From Anaspis maculata (taxonomy: Eukaryota; Arthropoda; Insecta; Coleoptera; Scraptiidae): DNA of 64,000 bases. The stretch is taken from NCBI GenBank assembly GCA_949128115.1, contig OX421962.1:40137745-40201744 (forward strand), given 5' to 3'. Below, one piece after another: positions 11,805-23,374 of the stretch. Made by a program: the position numbers and the translations under genes. A model generated the notes under the pieces. That model was not told the origin of the DNA, made no database searches, and was given only the letters and a program-made list of their open reading frames with translations. Each line of letters starts with the position of its first letter. Position 1 is the first letter of the stretch.

Positions 11805-11964
11805 GTACGATCGCACCCAAAATAAACGGAGACAGTGTTTCGCGCGGAGTGTACCGATTTACTGAATTTTGGCTTGGTGTCACAGTGACAAGAAGGCTAA
11901 AATTCATTAAATCAGTACACTCCGCGCGAAACACTGTCTCCGTTTATTTTGCGTGCGATCGTAC
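11805..11964. mobile_element. Near-perfect hairpin MITE (160 bp)
   Basis: Left arm GTACGATCGCACCCAAAATA continues through CGGAGACAGTGTTTCGCGCG. The right arm is its complement, ending GTGCGATCGTAC. About 58 bp per arm pair with very few mismatches, and the loop (GAATTTTGGC ... GCTAAAATTC) pairs partly as well. Such low divergence between arms suggests recent origin or ongoing arm homogenisation. No coding content; TSD not clear. Confidence 0.8.
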
Positions 11965-12083
11965 TTATAAAATTATAAGAATTTATCGAGAAACTTACAA
12001 TACAGAGTTTGCCGTTGATTTAAAAAAAAATCATATCTCAAGAACGAAACATCCTTTTGAGTTGATTTTTGTTTTAAACACTT

Positions 12084-12291
12084 AAAAAAAAAATGTTTTC
12101 CTCCTTCTCGGCTTATCAGCGCCATAGGAGTTTTTGCGACTTTTATTGATAACAGTAGATTATTACATATGAATTACAATATACGCAAATTTTTGAACAA
12201 ACACAAAACATCCATGACTGACCGGGATTCGAACCCGCGCCATCCGCACCACAGACGGCAGACGACCGACTGTGCTACGGACGGGGCCGTC
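12084..12291 (-). mobile_element. tRNA-derived SINE, family S1 copy 1 (minus strand)
   Basis: Read on the minus strand, the head carries a pol III A box (TAGCACAGTCGG) and B box (GGGTTCGAATCCC) at tRNA spacing. Its acceptor stem does not pair, so this is not a functional tRNA gene. A short body follows, then a conserved tail with CTCCTATGG and GCCGAGAAGGAGGAAAACAT, then an A/T-rich end. The 10-bp duplication TTAAACACTT flanks it perfectly (12074-12083 and 12292-12301). Copy 2 is at 62912-63118. Length is 208 bp against 207 bp. Confidence 0.92.
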
Positions 12292-12427
12292 TTAAACACT
12301 TTTTCAAAATGTCTCTTAATTATGTTCTCGCACATGTATACACAAAATTCCATTATTTCTAGTACCTCGACCTCGCCGCGGCCTGAAATTTTCGTGTCAT
12401 TTCACAGAAATGAAGTTGTTGAACGTC

Positions 12428-12615
12428 AAAGTTTTCATTTTGACAGCTTATAACTTTTGACAGATGACAGATATGTCATAACTTTTGCATGTTTCGAATA
12501 GAGTTTCCCAAGGGCTTTAAAATGAGCGGTCAAAAATCAAAATCCCTACGTCAAAATTTCCTGTCACTATTTGACAGTGGCATTTCCCATTGACAGATCG
12601 CGTCAAAAATCATAT
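12428..12615. repeat. Direct repeat, unit 2
   Basis: Second, diverged copy of the 11583-11760 sequence in the same orientation, ending just before the large palindrome. The pair may be long direct terminal segments of an older element, since invaded by a MITE and a SINE; that interpretation is tentative. Confidence 0.6.
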
Positions 12616-12918
12616 GTTCTCTTTTTTACCATAAACCATATAGACCAAGAGCTAGCAACGTTTTATTTACCTCATAAGCAAAATGCGGTTTGACTTCTGG
12701 GGCATGTAGAGATTATGATGGGCTTCCATAAAATCTTTGTCTTATGAAAAACACCCCTTGCTTTCTCACAAGACAAGCAAAGAAATGTGCCATTTGACAG
12801 CAGTATTCAACAGCGGATTTTTTGGGGTTCTTAATCGATATAAATATCAATTTTATCAGGAATGGATAGATTGAACTATCTTTCAACTAAATTGAATAGG
12901 ACCGAATCTCGTAATGTA

Positions 12919-13083
12919 TTAGAAACTACCAAAAACCAGACTTTCTCAACTGGCATGTTCAAGCTAGTAGGCTAGGCCGAGCTGTTTGGATCGCATTTGA
13001 TGGCCGATTCTCGAATCACGCCTACTAGAAAAACCAGTGCCAACTTCCGTCCGCTTGGAAATCTGGTTTTTGGTAGTTTCTAA
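12919..13083. mobile_element. MITE inserted in one arm of the 2.9-kb palindrome
   Basis: 165 bp with perfect terminal inverted repeats of 22 bp (starting TTAGAAACTACCAAAAACCA), flanked by TA at 12917-12918 and 13084-13085. The opposite arm preserves the empty site, reading GAGTGTACATTTCGG without the insert, so the TA duplication is confirmed by direct comparison within the window. The insertion is therefore younger than the arm duplication. A Tc1/mariner-type MITE is inferred from the TA target. Confidence 0.92.
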
Positions 13084-13501
13084 TACACTCTTGAGCAAAA
13101 GTTAAGGGCCACTTTTTCAAATGTCCATACTTTCCAAACGCGTTTTTCGATTTTACTGAGTTTTTTGCACAAAGGTGGTCTAATGTATTGTTAAGACAAG
13201 CGTAAAGCGACGTACTCATCAATGCATAGGTTTGCGGTAGAAAGGTCTTCGACTGTTGCTTTGCAGAAATCCATAATTTTCACTGAAATCAAATCATTGA
13301 ATTTTGGACTAAAGGAAGGTTCATCCAATAAAAAACTTCCAGTTTGCTTTGTTACAATGTGCTTAAGCAAGTACCATGCTTAGTTTGTTCAGAGACATCT
13401 TTCGTCTTCAACTCTTGACCATCAATCTCTTTTTGTGGCTTAAACAATTAAGGAGGCATTACTTTGCTTTGATTTTGGTTGGAAACTATTCATTCGTGTG
13501 T

Positions 13502-13789
13502 TTAATGCGATTTTGTGTCAACATTTTGTAATTGTGACCACTCTTGAGGCTCAAAAACAAAGAATTCTTTATGCGGACTGTTAATAAAGAACAAAAACAA
13601 GAGGAAAAAGTTCACAAATATGTCAAAACCTTGAGCATTGACAAGAAAGAAGTCATCAATTTCATCACAAGCCGATGAAACACCTCTGCAGTGGTCAAAG
13701 AAGAAATGGTCAATTTCTTCAGTTCTTTTCAGGAAAAGACATTTGCGGAGTGTCGCCAAGAGACCAAGCGCACAAGCTATGAGTAACAA
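13502..13789 (-). other. Arm-encoded open frame, left copy (95 codons)
   Basis: The frame begins MLLIACALGLLATLRKCLFL and includes a Phe/Leu-rich stretch that could be a membrane segment. The same frame is present in the other arm (14593-14880, +), also 95 codons, with about a dozen substitutions. Retention of the frame in both arms is notable but may simply reflect recent duplication. No domain recognised. An antisense frame of about 80 codons with an in-frame stop also exists, so the coding strand is not settled. Confidence 0.25.
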
Positions 13790-14592
13790 CCTCCATTAAT
13801 CATTTGCCATCGATATTCAAGAGTTCACATCCCTCTAACGCCATCAGGCTCTCTCGAATGCGAAGAAGTTGAAAAATTAACTTCAAGTTTGTTGCGCTGC
13901 ACTGAGTGAACCCAAGGACGGAAATGGATGATGGCCATACTTACAGATATGCATAAGCCTTGTGTTTGAGTGTAGAAACCACCAAGAGCATCTGACGACG
14001 CAAACATTTGAAAATCGGGGTTTGTTTGAACCTCTGTAGTGTGAAAAACAGCTAAAATCGAATAAGTTCTCGATCGGGATTGTTCGTTTTTCGTAATTGT
14101 ACAGGGACTGGTCCAAAACAACAAAGGTAAAACACGTTTCTCCCGGACAGGAAACGACTGGCGGGTCGTGTATGATGTCGTCGTGGACAGTGGTTTCATG
14201 CAGATTGCATTTCACTTAGGATTCCGTTTAGGGGTGGCTCCATCATGGTGTAGGCAGGAATCTTTTTGATCAATTCCTGTACGATTACGAAAGACGACAG
14301 TTCCGATTGAGAACGTCATTCGATTTGAGCTGGTTTTCCACACTGCAGAGGTTCAAACAAACCCCGATTTTCAATTTTTTGCGTCGTCAGATCCTCTTGG
14401 TGGTTTCTACACTTGAACACAAGGCTTATACACATCTTTGAGTATGGCCATCATCCATTTCCGTCCTTGGGTTCACTCAGTGCAGTGCAACAAACTTGAA
14501 GTTAGTTTTTCAACTTCTTCGCATTCGGAAGGGCCTGATGGCGTTAGAGTGATTTAAGCTCTTGGATATTGATGACAAATGATTAGTAAAGG

Positions 14593-14880
14593 TTGTTTCT
14601 CATCGCTTGTGCGCTTGATCTCTTGGCGATACGACGCAACTGTCTTTTCCTGAAAAGAACTGAAGAAATTGACCATTTCTTTTTTGGTCACTGCAGAGGT
14701 GTTTTATCGGCATGTGATGGAATTGCTAACTTCTTTCTTGTCAATGCTCAAGGTTTGAACATCTTTGTAAGCTTTTTCCTCTTGTTTTTGTTCTTTATTA
14801 ACAGTCCGCATAAAGAATTCTTTGTTTTTGAGCCTCAAGAGTGGTCACAATTACAAAATGTTGACGCAAAATCGCAATAA
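14593..14880 (+). other. Arm-encoded open frame, right copy (95 codons)
   Basis: Mirror copy of the left-arm frame. It begins MFLIACALDLLAIRRNCLFL and ends QNVDAKSQ, where the left copy ends QNVDTKSH. Equal length with substitutions but no frameshift between the two. Function unknown, and nothing upstream looks like a promoter. Confidence 0.25.
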
Positions 14881-15619
14881 ACACACGAATGAATTGTTTA
14901 CAACCAAAATCAAAGCAAAGTAATGCTCCATAAATTGTTTAAGCCACAAAAAGAGATTGATGGTCAAGAGTTGAAGACGAAAGATGTCCCTGAACAAACT
15001 AAGCATGGTACTTGCTTAAGCACATTGTAACAAAGCAAACTGAAAGTTTTTTATTGGATGAACCTCCATTTAGTCCAAAATTCAATGATTTGATTTCAGT
15101 GAAAATTATGCATTTCTGCAAAGCAACAGTCGAAGACCTTTCTACCGCAAACCTATGCATTGATGAGTACGCCGCTTCACGCTTGTCTTAACAATACATT
15201 AGACCACCTTTGTGCAAAAACTCGGTAAAATCGAAAAACGAGTTTGGAAGTTATGGACATTTGAAAAAGTGGCCCTTAACTTTTGCTCAAGAGTGTACAT
15301 TTCGGTGTCTTTTTTCATTCAATTTAGTTGAAAGATAGTTCAACCTATCCATTCCTGATAAAATTGATATCTATATCGATTTAGAACTCCAGAAAATCCG
15401 CTGTTGAATACTGCTGTCAAATGGCACATTTCTTTGCTTGTCTTGTGAGAAAGCAAGGGGTGTTTTTAACAAGACAAAGATTTTATGGGAGCCCATCATA
15501 ATCTCTACATGCCCCAGAAGTCAAACCGCATTTTGCTTATGAGGTAAATAAAACGTTGCTAGCTCTTGGTCTAATACGTGCATGCCAAATTGGGTCAAAA
15601 AGAAAACCTGACATACATA

Positions 15620-16338
15620 AAGGGTGTCTCAAAAGTAACTCCCCCTTTTTCTTTTTAAATAACTTTTGAAATAAAACAAATATTCTCGGTTTGTCTAATG
15701 GAAAAGTCATATTGAACTTTTATATTTTTCTTGAAACAAAATATAGCCCAAGTAGCCATCGCGCAGCCTTCGGCAGACCTCCGCACGTCGAGCTGCATGT
15801 TGCATGACGCTTTCACACAAATCCGGCCTGTATCAAGAATAGCAGCACGCGTATGTTGTCCCAAAGGTGCTGAATTGTTTGAGGATCATCGAGATGAAGC
15901 TTAGGCTTGAGGTAACTCCAAAATAAATAGCCTAAAGGGGTAAATCACGAGGTTTTTTTGACCAGTCATTATCGCTGTTTCTCGAAATCAAACGGCTCGG
16001 AAATAATGTTTCCAATAAATTGCTTGTTTCACAAAAGGTATGGGGGAGGAGCCCCGTCCTGTTGAAACCACATATTTTTCAATCGATCTTCAATAACTTT
16101 TGACGCGATTTTTGGCCAAGCTTTGCGTTTGGAAAAAACGTTGCACGCAGTCACTATCATTGATTTTTGGTTTTGAAAATAGGGTTTTAACATATCAGTA
16201 TGTTGTGGTCCTTTGTACCTCTGCATGATAAATATGTCAAGTCTTAACTTGAGATTAAGCCAACAACTGGTTTTCAAAACCAAAAATTGGAGAAATGGTG
16301 AGCACATAAAATAGAGGCGTTACTTTTGAGACACCCTT
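15620..16338 (-). mobile_element. Internally deleted Tc1/mariner-like transposon (719 bp)
   Basis: The terminal inverted repeat AAGGGTGTCTCAAAAGTAAC is present at both ends with few differences. TA lies outside (15618-15619 and 16339-16340). On the minus strand the interior retains the C-terminal part of a DDE transposase, in pieces. The N-terminal DNA-binding region is absent because coding similarity begins almost at the right TIR. Class follows from the TA target, the TIR style and the QQDGAP motif. It cannot transpose itself. Its ends resemble the CAGGGTG-type ends of the non-autonomous palindromes in this window, though not identically. Confidence 0.85.
15700..16307 (-). pseudogene. Transposase remnant, IS630/Tc1/mariner superfamily
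   Basis: The minus-strand frame at 16029-16307 contains TDMLKPYF and NMWFQQDGAPPPY. The latter is the second-aspartate motif of this transposase group (usual form WFQQDGAPPH), with the His replaced by Pro. Further along, in shifted frames, ETLFPSRLISRNSDNDW, then a GYLFWSYLKPKL phrase like the usual LDYFLWGYLKP, then DDPQTIQHLWDNIR and VRRSAEGCA follow in the expected order. Several frameshifts and stops separate them. The first aspartate and the helix-turn-helix part are missing. Confidence 0.85.
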
Positions 16339-16340
16339 TA

Positions 16341-16828
16341 CTAACGCACTTACAGACCGATCGACACAGATTTTTTTTCCCGACAGTTATCGACGTTTTA
16401 GCATACGCGGGGAGCCAAAAAAAAAACGAATAACATTTTTCAATTAGGTTCTAATTGAGTTCCACCGTCAGAGGTTATCATCGAACGTTCATATGAATTG
16501 ATGATATTGATGTTTCCAACACAAATGTCAATTTGTTTGCGTAACTCAACTGTTCATAGTAATGAGATTATAAATCTCCCAATCCCGACTTGCCAAAACT
16601 GTCAGCCCTAGAACTGAACCACCGTTATTTCAAAATATCTTTTACTGAGAACAGAGCTTTGGCCTCTTGCAAAGAGTGGCATAACTAAATTGTCGTCTTT
16701 GATATAATCCGTGATTAATTATTACAATATTATATTGTAAAACTAGTGTTACAATGACGACTTTCATAATAAGACTAAGTTTGCTTAACGAGCCGCGAGG
16801 CAGGAGTAAAACAAAAATGAATTGTAAT
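16341..16828. other. No gene recognised
   Basis: About 490 bp of AT-rich sequence, including a short palindrome ATTACAATATTATATTGTAA near 16719-16738. No domain or splice-bounded frame. Confidence 0.4.
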
Positions 16829-16829
16829 G

Positions 16830-17029
16830 GCGGCTCTACAGAACTTCGTATGTCGCCGGCGACAGTGTCGCTGTCCAATAGGATTCGATCTGTCTGTATC
16901 CCCCTATACCTCCATATCCTCCATATCATTCTCGCGACACGAGTTGCTGTCATCGTGTCGTTCAAATTATTCAACTACAGTGGAGTGGGGGGACTGTCGC
17001 CGGCGACATACGAGGCTCTGTGAAGCCGC
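16830..17029. mobile_element. MITE with GTCGCCGGCGAC ends (200 bp)
   Basis: The left end GCGGCTCTACAGAACTTCGT continues ATGTCGCCGGCGACAGT. The right end is its complement with a few changes (GCGGCTTCACAGAGCCTCGT). The shared core GTCGCCGGCGAC is itself palindromic. The interior is a pyrimidine-rich CCTATACCTCCATATCC stretch. Class and TSD unclear. Confidence 0.7.
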
Positions 17030-17700
17030 TAAAACACATGTTTTTCATACTACTTTGTCTACTTCGTTTTAATTTACCTAATAAAAATAAGAAAATGTAC
17101 AAACTGATATTTGAATTGTGCTTATGTCATTAATGACAGCTAAAACAGTGGCACAAAATGCTCTATGTTCAGTTGCACAAAGTAGTCATAGTGTAAGCGA
17201 AATAGACAAATAGGTTTTATCTACATCACGCCGATCATGACGTAGTTTTCATTGTTGTATGATCCGTCATTATAAAGTTTTTTTCGGCGAGGAGCGATTA
17301 AATTCAAAATACTTTGGTGAAAATTAAGCTTGATTGACCATACTTTTGACAGAAAATCCTGCCGATATCTTGCTCGGCTAATTCATAATTGGGGATTGGA
17401 GATAAAACGCGGACCTCTCTTATTGTGTCTGTCGCCCTTCACTTTATAAAATCGCGGCCGAGATCCTCCGTTATCCCGCCCCGCTGACGTCCAAGGGATA
17501 AGCGATCTAGCCGCGGAGTTGTTGACATGTCGCCTAAACCAGAGTTCCTGTCACATAATTCATGGGTGTTCATGAGTAAAGCCAACCCAAGTGACAGTTA
17601 CGGCTTCGAAGGCACAGCATAACAATAATTTTACGAAACAGAGCACAGAATCTTTGCTGATGACGTGCGCCCTGACAACCTTTCGAAACCATTACAACAA
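17030..17700. other. No gene recognised
   Basis: A short GC-richer island at about 17440-17520 (GATCCTCCGTTATCCCGCCC and similar) has no open frame of interest. Otherwise ordinary AT-rich DNA. Confidence 0.35.
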
Positions 17701-17705
17701 TCGCA

Positions 17706-18370
17706 GATTCAATACAGGATGGATATTACGTGGCGATTTCGAGATGTTTTCCAAAGTTTCAAACTCAGATATCTCAAAAACGAAGCCTCTAATCAAAATT
17801 TTGCAAGAGTAACTTTTTTCTCTAAATTGAACGAAGAATAAAAAAATAAGAACAATTTGGGAAAATAGCTAGGGGTGTAAAAAATAGGGGGGGAAATATG
17901 AGGACAGCCCCCATTATCTACGCCCCTGAACTTTTTTCTCCAACACGTTACTATTATTCGATAGAGACTTATTTCAGTTAACTTTGGTGAGAACTTGAAC
18001 AAAATCGGTTAAACGGTTCAAAACTTATGTCAAAAAATCAGTTTTAAAAAGTCAACTTGAACACCCTGTAACTTTTCAACTGAGGATTTTAGGACATCAA
18101 AGGTATATATTTTCCTTGTCCATTTTTGATGGGGAATCTCCCCTAGAAGTTTGTAACACCATTTTGGAAACACCCTGTATACAACAGCTCGTTCAATTGA
18201 GACTCACCTAAGTAAACTTTGGTTTAAATTTGAACAAAATCGGTTGAACGGTTCAGAAGTTATGCTAAAAAACGATTTTCCATTTCCAACTTTGAAGGGC
18301 TATCTCTCCGTTATTATACATTTCTGGAATATTTTTTCCGGAAAAGTCCCCTCTCCCCTTCATTTGTGAT
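17706..18370. repeat. Rearranged half-copies of foldback group 1
   Basis: 17706-18070 matches the right half of the elements at 28386-29296 and 35334-36388, with phrases such as CCTCTAATCAAAATTTTGCA, AGAGTAACTTTTTTCT and AAAATCGGTTAAACGGTTCA, and closes with ACACCCTGTA. A second partial copy follows (about 18180-18370, again AAAATCGGTTGAACGGTTCA), after another CACCCTGTATA end at about 18172-18182. No intact left arm is present, so this is a nested or recombined remnant. Confidence 0.6.
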
Positions 18371-18597
18371 TCTTTGTGCGAATGGACGATGGACGACGTT
18401 TCCACCTAAACATGCTATAGAATGAGACGACAAATGAGGCATTTGTTTAGGAGCTCATGCTATAAATGTTCCTTTACAGAATAGAAACATTAGTGCTCAT
18501 TAATCCATGGGGAATATGGTATATTGGTTCAGCTAGGAAATAAATTATGCAGTCACCTAATATGAATTACGGAATTGACTTATCTACTCGCTTACTT

Positions 18598-19256
18598 ATA
18601 ATCCATTCCAAGCATAAAAAAACACAGCTTGCCATGGAAAATTCAAATTTTGTTGGTGTCCCTGATTTTTTATGTTTAATGTCATCTTGATACAAGGGAG
18701 GTTACGTTCAAATTTGTGTCTATATGACATGAAACGTTCACTTGAACTACGCTGTGTTTCCAAATTGTCATTCTAGGGATACGTCGCCGGCAGGTCGCAG
18801 GTTTGCTCACTGACCTCAGTCGCTTTCTTACGGCCAGGATCACAGATCATGATTCTGGAACAGAAAGTGGATCAACTTACCTAGTTCTTACAGGGTTCGA
18901 CGAGCCCAGGTCGCGGGATCACTTCCGACGAAATCACACCCCGCCGCTAGACCTGTGTCCTCCTCCGTCATTTTTTTAACTGTATATTCTTCTTATTGCA
19001 GCTCTTAACACTTTCTCACTATCGAAATAACTTGCCTAACGGCATTTTCAAGTCAAATCAGAATAAGAATAATGTGTCAGTGTCAAAATCTGACCTAACA
19101 ATTTAATTGAAACAGCAATCCAGCAGAGCAAACATCACTTCGACAAAGATTAATATCATCTCGACTTTTTCGATCTATCAACTTACCAGATTATCCAACT
19201 TGAAGAAAAAAGTATCATAGACCACTGTGGTTTTTTTTGAGCTTGGGATGAATAAT
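18598..19256 (-). mobile_element. Element N1 copy 1 (about 660 bp)
   Basis: Ends TATAATCCATTCCAAGC...AAAAAAAC on the left and the complement of TTATTCATCCCAAGCTC on the right. It is the inverted counterpart of 37695-38362. Shared internal landmarks in opposite order include the GGTTACGTTCAAATT region, GTCGCCGGCAGGTCGCAGG, and the ACTTGAAGAAAAAAGTATC end. No open frame of note. Two copies of nearly equal length with matching termini show this is a discrete mobile unit rather than a local duplication. TA lies next to both ends. Confidence 0.75.
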
Positions 19257-20229
19257 ACCACCATAAGGTGATTAGTTGTAGTTTTTAAAAGCGAGCGTTA
19301 GCCTTCATCGGCCGATTGAATTGATTGTAAGAAAAACACACGTGCGTCCTTGAAATATTAGCCTGAATTTGGCGGTAATCCCCGGGAGCAACAATCTTTG
19401 AAACGCCTTGTCAAAGCTATTATTACAGGGAGAAAAACAAAAAAGATTTCATTGAAATACACCATGTCCACCTATATTCACGCGGATAAACAAGTTTCTT
19501 AAATTATGCATCTTGTGCAGTAAAACGCCCACCACGAAAAACACTGGCCCAGTTGGTCTTCGGTTGCTTGGTCAGGAGATATTATGCCTACCTACCTATA
19601 ATCTAACCAGAGTTCCAGACACAAAGTTCTTCGTTCATAAGGATCAAGGCCAACAACTCGGTAACAAGTTTTGTATTGTCATTATACTTTGGTGCAGATC
19701 ATTCTCACAAGATCTTAGCCATGAGATACATTCGAATACTCAGCATTATCCGCCGCTGTTACTACCATACAATGCTCCAAAGGTGATTGAACTGAACTTT
19801 TTTTTCTAGACTTTAATTTTTTTCTGTGTTAATTAGCCGCGGAACCATTTGCCAAAATTTAACTGACAACTCAATCAGCCGAAGCGAAAATACGATGAAT
19901 TTTGAGAGAGATAGAGAGGAGGAGGTCGCTTAAACAGAAATAGCTACATACTTCATCATCGGAAAGAAAAATAACAAAATTTGTAAGGAGTCCGGCATAT
20001 GTCCCAATGTATCGAACACGAGTTGCAAAATACTAGACGGTGTTGAGACCGAGATCATGGAGGTCCACCCGGACGATAAATCTTTCACAATCAATGAGCG
20101 GGACAAATGAATGGGTTCTAATACAAAGGCCTGAATCGCGGCTATAAATTAAAGTAATTGGGAAATTGTTCAGCAGTTTAACCTGAACTCGAACTGTATC
20201 AGTTATCATCGCACGGTATGTACCTATAG

Positions 20230-20230
20230 A

Positions 20231-20264
<34 letters not shown>
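20230..20264. repeat. GAC microsatellite (about 11 units)
   Basis: Uninterrupted trinucleotide array. It produces a poly-valine run when the minus strand is translated, which should not be mistaken for a protein feature. Confidence 0.95.
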
Positions 20265-23200
20265 TGGTCTGGACCCCGACCAATATTATAATACCGAGGC
20301 CTGCTGCATGACCGTTCGATATTTATTAGATATTTTAGGACGCGCATTGTCGTCTCTCTAGCAAATATTTAGTTTTAATTAAAATCAAAGCTGAATTCTT
20401 GGCAACAGTTAACGGCTGCAGTTCGTTTCGAATTCAAATTTTAATCAATTCAGACTTCGCGCTTTCGCGACAATGAGATTCAGATAATCAAACAACTTTT
20501 GACAACGCTGTTAACGGAATAAGGAGACAAGAACAGGAACGACTGAAATTATTATCGTCGGGCGCCGCCATTGCCTTTTTTGGTATGTGCCCTTGGATGG
20601 GAAAGAACTGAAATTTTGGAGGTTGCAGTTCAATATCCATAGGTACCAATTATTAATGAAGTGCGACATTTCCGTTGAAATTGCAAATTTAATAACCATG
20701 GAAATTATTTATTTGCTTTTTATGTTTTTATAATATCCAACATCATTTTTGGTATTTTCAAATGCATGACATGAATTTTGAATTCAATGCTTTCATGTTT
20801 TCATATAGATGGGAGTACTTGTTTGATATTTTCATTTTTAAAATGCATTTCATGAATTTTCAATTCGCCAGAAATATTCGCACGCATGAAGCTTTTTATT
20901 TGCGCCAGCGGTAGTGCACAAAGAGTTGATAAATTTAAACAATGTTTGTGATTGTGATAATCTGGCTTCCCAGTGATTCCATTAGTAGGTGTAGGTACCT
21001 ACCTACTGCTATTTTTACCGTGATAAAGTGTATTTACGCTAGTTTATCAGGATCACAAATTTTCACTTGTCAGACTTGAAAAAAATGTCATCAGTTGCAA
21101 AATATTTTTCTTGCGTTTCTCGACCTAAAATTGTCAAATTGTCATGTTTGATATACGAGGCTACTGAAGCAAAGTAAATGATTTATTGTTGAATGTTCAT
21201 TTAGAACTGTTCCCCAACGCCGATGAACACTTTAGTTATATAGTTTCTTAAACACTAGTTTATACTTGGGTAGGTAGTAAATTGGGCGGAATAATCTGCA
21301 CGTAATTGTGCTATTCTTCAATCTCCTTTTGAACGAGAGTAGGTATGTAATAATATATATAATATTTATGATATTTATGTGACTTGTTGATTAATTGATC
21401 ATCGTAAATTGTAAGATTTCACAATAGAGCCATAAAAAAAAAGGACAATGAACACCACCTATAAAATTCATGTGTCACTAAGCGACTCGCGTATTTAAGT
21501 GATAAATAGCTGTAGAGCAGTCGGTCTAACATTTATTTGAAAAATATCAACGGTTTTGCACAGAAAACAACATGATGTAAGTAGATGAAAAGCGCGTTGA
21601 AAAAACCCGACGTTATACCGGAACATCGCGGCGTCCTCTCCTAATGTAAACACAAAAATAAGAATGTGTGACAGCCTAAAAATATTATCCACGACATAAT
21701 TTCTAGGTGATGCACTTTGAAAAGCGACATTCCACGTGTGCGCGCGAGTTATAAAAATAAATAACTTAGTTACGGCAGCATCAACTTTGACAAGTCTGGT
21801 GCGGTAATTTGTTTCGTTTTAGAACTTTGAGGAAACCAAGTGACATGCCCGCCGCACGGTTATCACTGTAGTCAAATTGATGGACAGGCGGACGTCTTGT
21901 AGTCTCGGACTTCTATCGTGTAATCCACCTCGCTAATAATACAGTGGCTACAGTTTCACTTGAATGTGTATAAAGTGTCGCATTACAAGGTCCGAGGAAA
22001 AGATGTTATTACCCAATCTAACACTAAAGAGCCCAGGTATTGTAGATAATATTTTAATGGAAGCGTGAACAAATTGATAACCGGCTAAAAGTATGCAAGA
22101 CCTATCCTGAACGTTCTTGGTTATAACATATCAAAAGTCCCCTTTGATTCCATGTGCACTTCCCCGTTTTCCAGAGCTTTTCTTCTACTTTTACTTTTCG
22201 TGTCTATCTATGAAACATTGCGTATGAGGCAGCCGAAATTTTACCGCGGTGATGTAATCAAAAAAAGTTTCGTTGTCGTCCGATATTCCGCGGGGAAAAA
22301 ACTTCTTTATGTAGAATAAGATTTTTGCATGAAATTGTATTTCAAGACGATACGGTAAAATTTTGAACTAGATTTTTCGCGCCAAGAATACTGCTACTAC
22401 TGGACTGATCTTGTACTGACCGTGCTGACTGCTGACGTCATAACGTAGTGACCTTGAACTTTTACTTGACAACCGACGCCGTCCGGAATCAATTAGAGCG
22501 GCCGCTACTGCCTCCAACATACACATTGCGGAAGGCCGCTAATAGATGGCGCCGCGTGGAGGCCTCACTTATGGATATCCTCAAAGTGTAGATATTCAAA
22601 GTGTCCATATAGATCATCTCGAACGTTGAATCGCGGCCATTAATTGGATTTTTTTGTAAGTTGAAGTTTTGAGGGGTGTCTCTAACTTATTCTACTCCAA
22701 AAATAATTGCTTGTGTGCTTACTGCTTCTCAAGCCATGACTCTTGGGAGGTTTGCGGCCTCCCTAAGCTCACAAGTCAATATTAGGCTATCCTCTAGTAT
22801 TACTTAAACAGTATACCTGCAAGTCTGTCTGCAACTCAAATTGAACCAGAGACAAAAGTAAATAACCTAGTGGCATCGCACCGCATTCGCCGAGGTCTGC
22901 ACTTTTCGGTACATTTTATTGCCTCTTTGCGAATATGTAGCCGAAGCTGCAATTACTTTCGAGTTTACACAGTTTGAGTTTGATTGGTCATAAAATCAGC
23001 ATCTAGTGTAACCAAACTGGAGTTGTGTCAGCCTTGCCTGCAATGTTTCAAAGAAAATAAACAGTTTTCATCGCAGTTATCAAACATGCAGCAAGAACAT
23101 GAAATACTCCCAAAGAGAAAGAGATCCGTCTACAGTTCAACCACACACCACAGTGCCTCGGTTGTGTGTGTGAGCCTATGTGTGAGGATGCAGGAAAACA

Positions 23201-23337
23201 GCTCGGAAGTCTGTAGAAGTATAGAGGATGAGAGGATGATCTAAAATTAATGTGCGGTTTGCATTCAGCAGCCTCGCCGGCTGAGGTTGGCGATTATGTT
23301 TTTTTAAGAAAAAATAACGACGTAACCAAAAAGACTA

Positions 23338-23374
23338 GAATGCATGCACTGGTGCATCAGCTCGGCATGCATTC
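23338..23374. repeat. Short inverted repeat
   Basis: GAATGCATGC and GCATGCATTC, 17 bp apart, can form a 10-bp stem. No function apparent. Confidence 0.5.

Larger units (their letters stand above)
12641..15573. mobile_element. 2.9-kb palindromic element
   Basis: Left arm 12641-about 14120 and right arm about 14268-15573 are inverted copies. Once the MITE at 12919-13083 is discounted, the arms are almost equal (about 1.31 kb each). The outer ends read TAGACCAAGAGCTAGCAACG and its complement. About 440 bp inside the left end is TACACTCTTGAGCAAAAGTT, mirrored at about 15278-15297; this resembles the terminal style of Tc1-like transposons and may mark a nested or founding element. Arms differ by scattered substitutions and small indels. 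No intact transposase was recognised in either arm. Confidence 0.85.

Noticed and set aside
12205..12291. tRNA gene on the minus strand
   Set aside because: A and B boxes and the T arm are tRNA-like, but the acceptor stem does not pair, and the segment is the head of a 208-bp SINE with its own target duplication.
20033..20347. Protein with a poly-valine tract
   Set aside because: The run is the translated GAC microsatellite.
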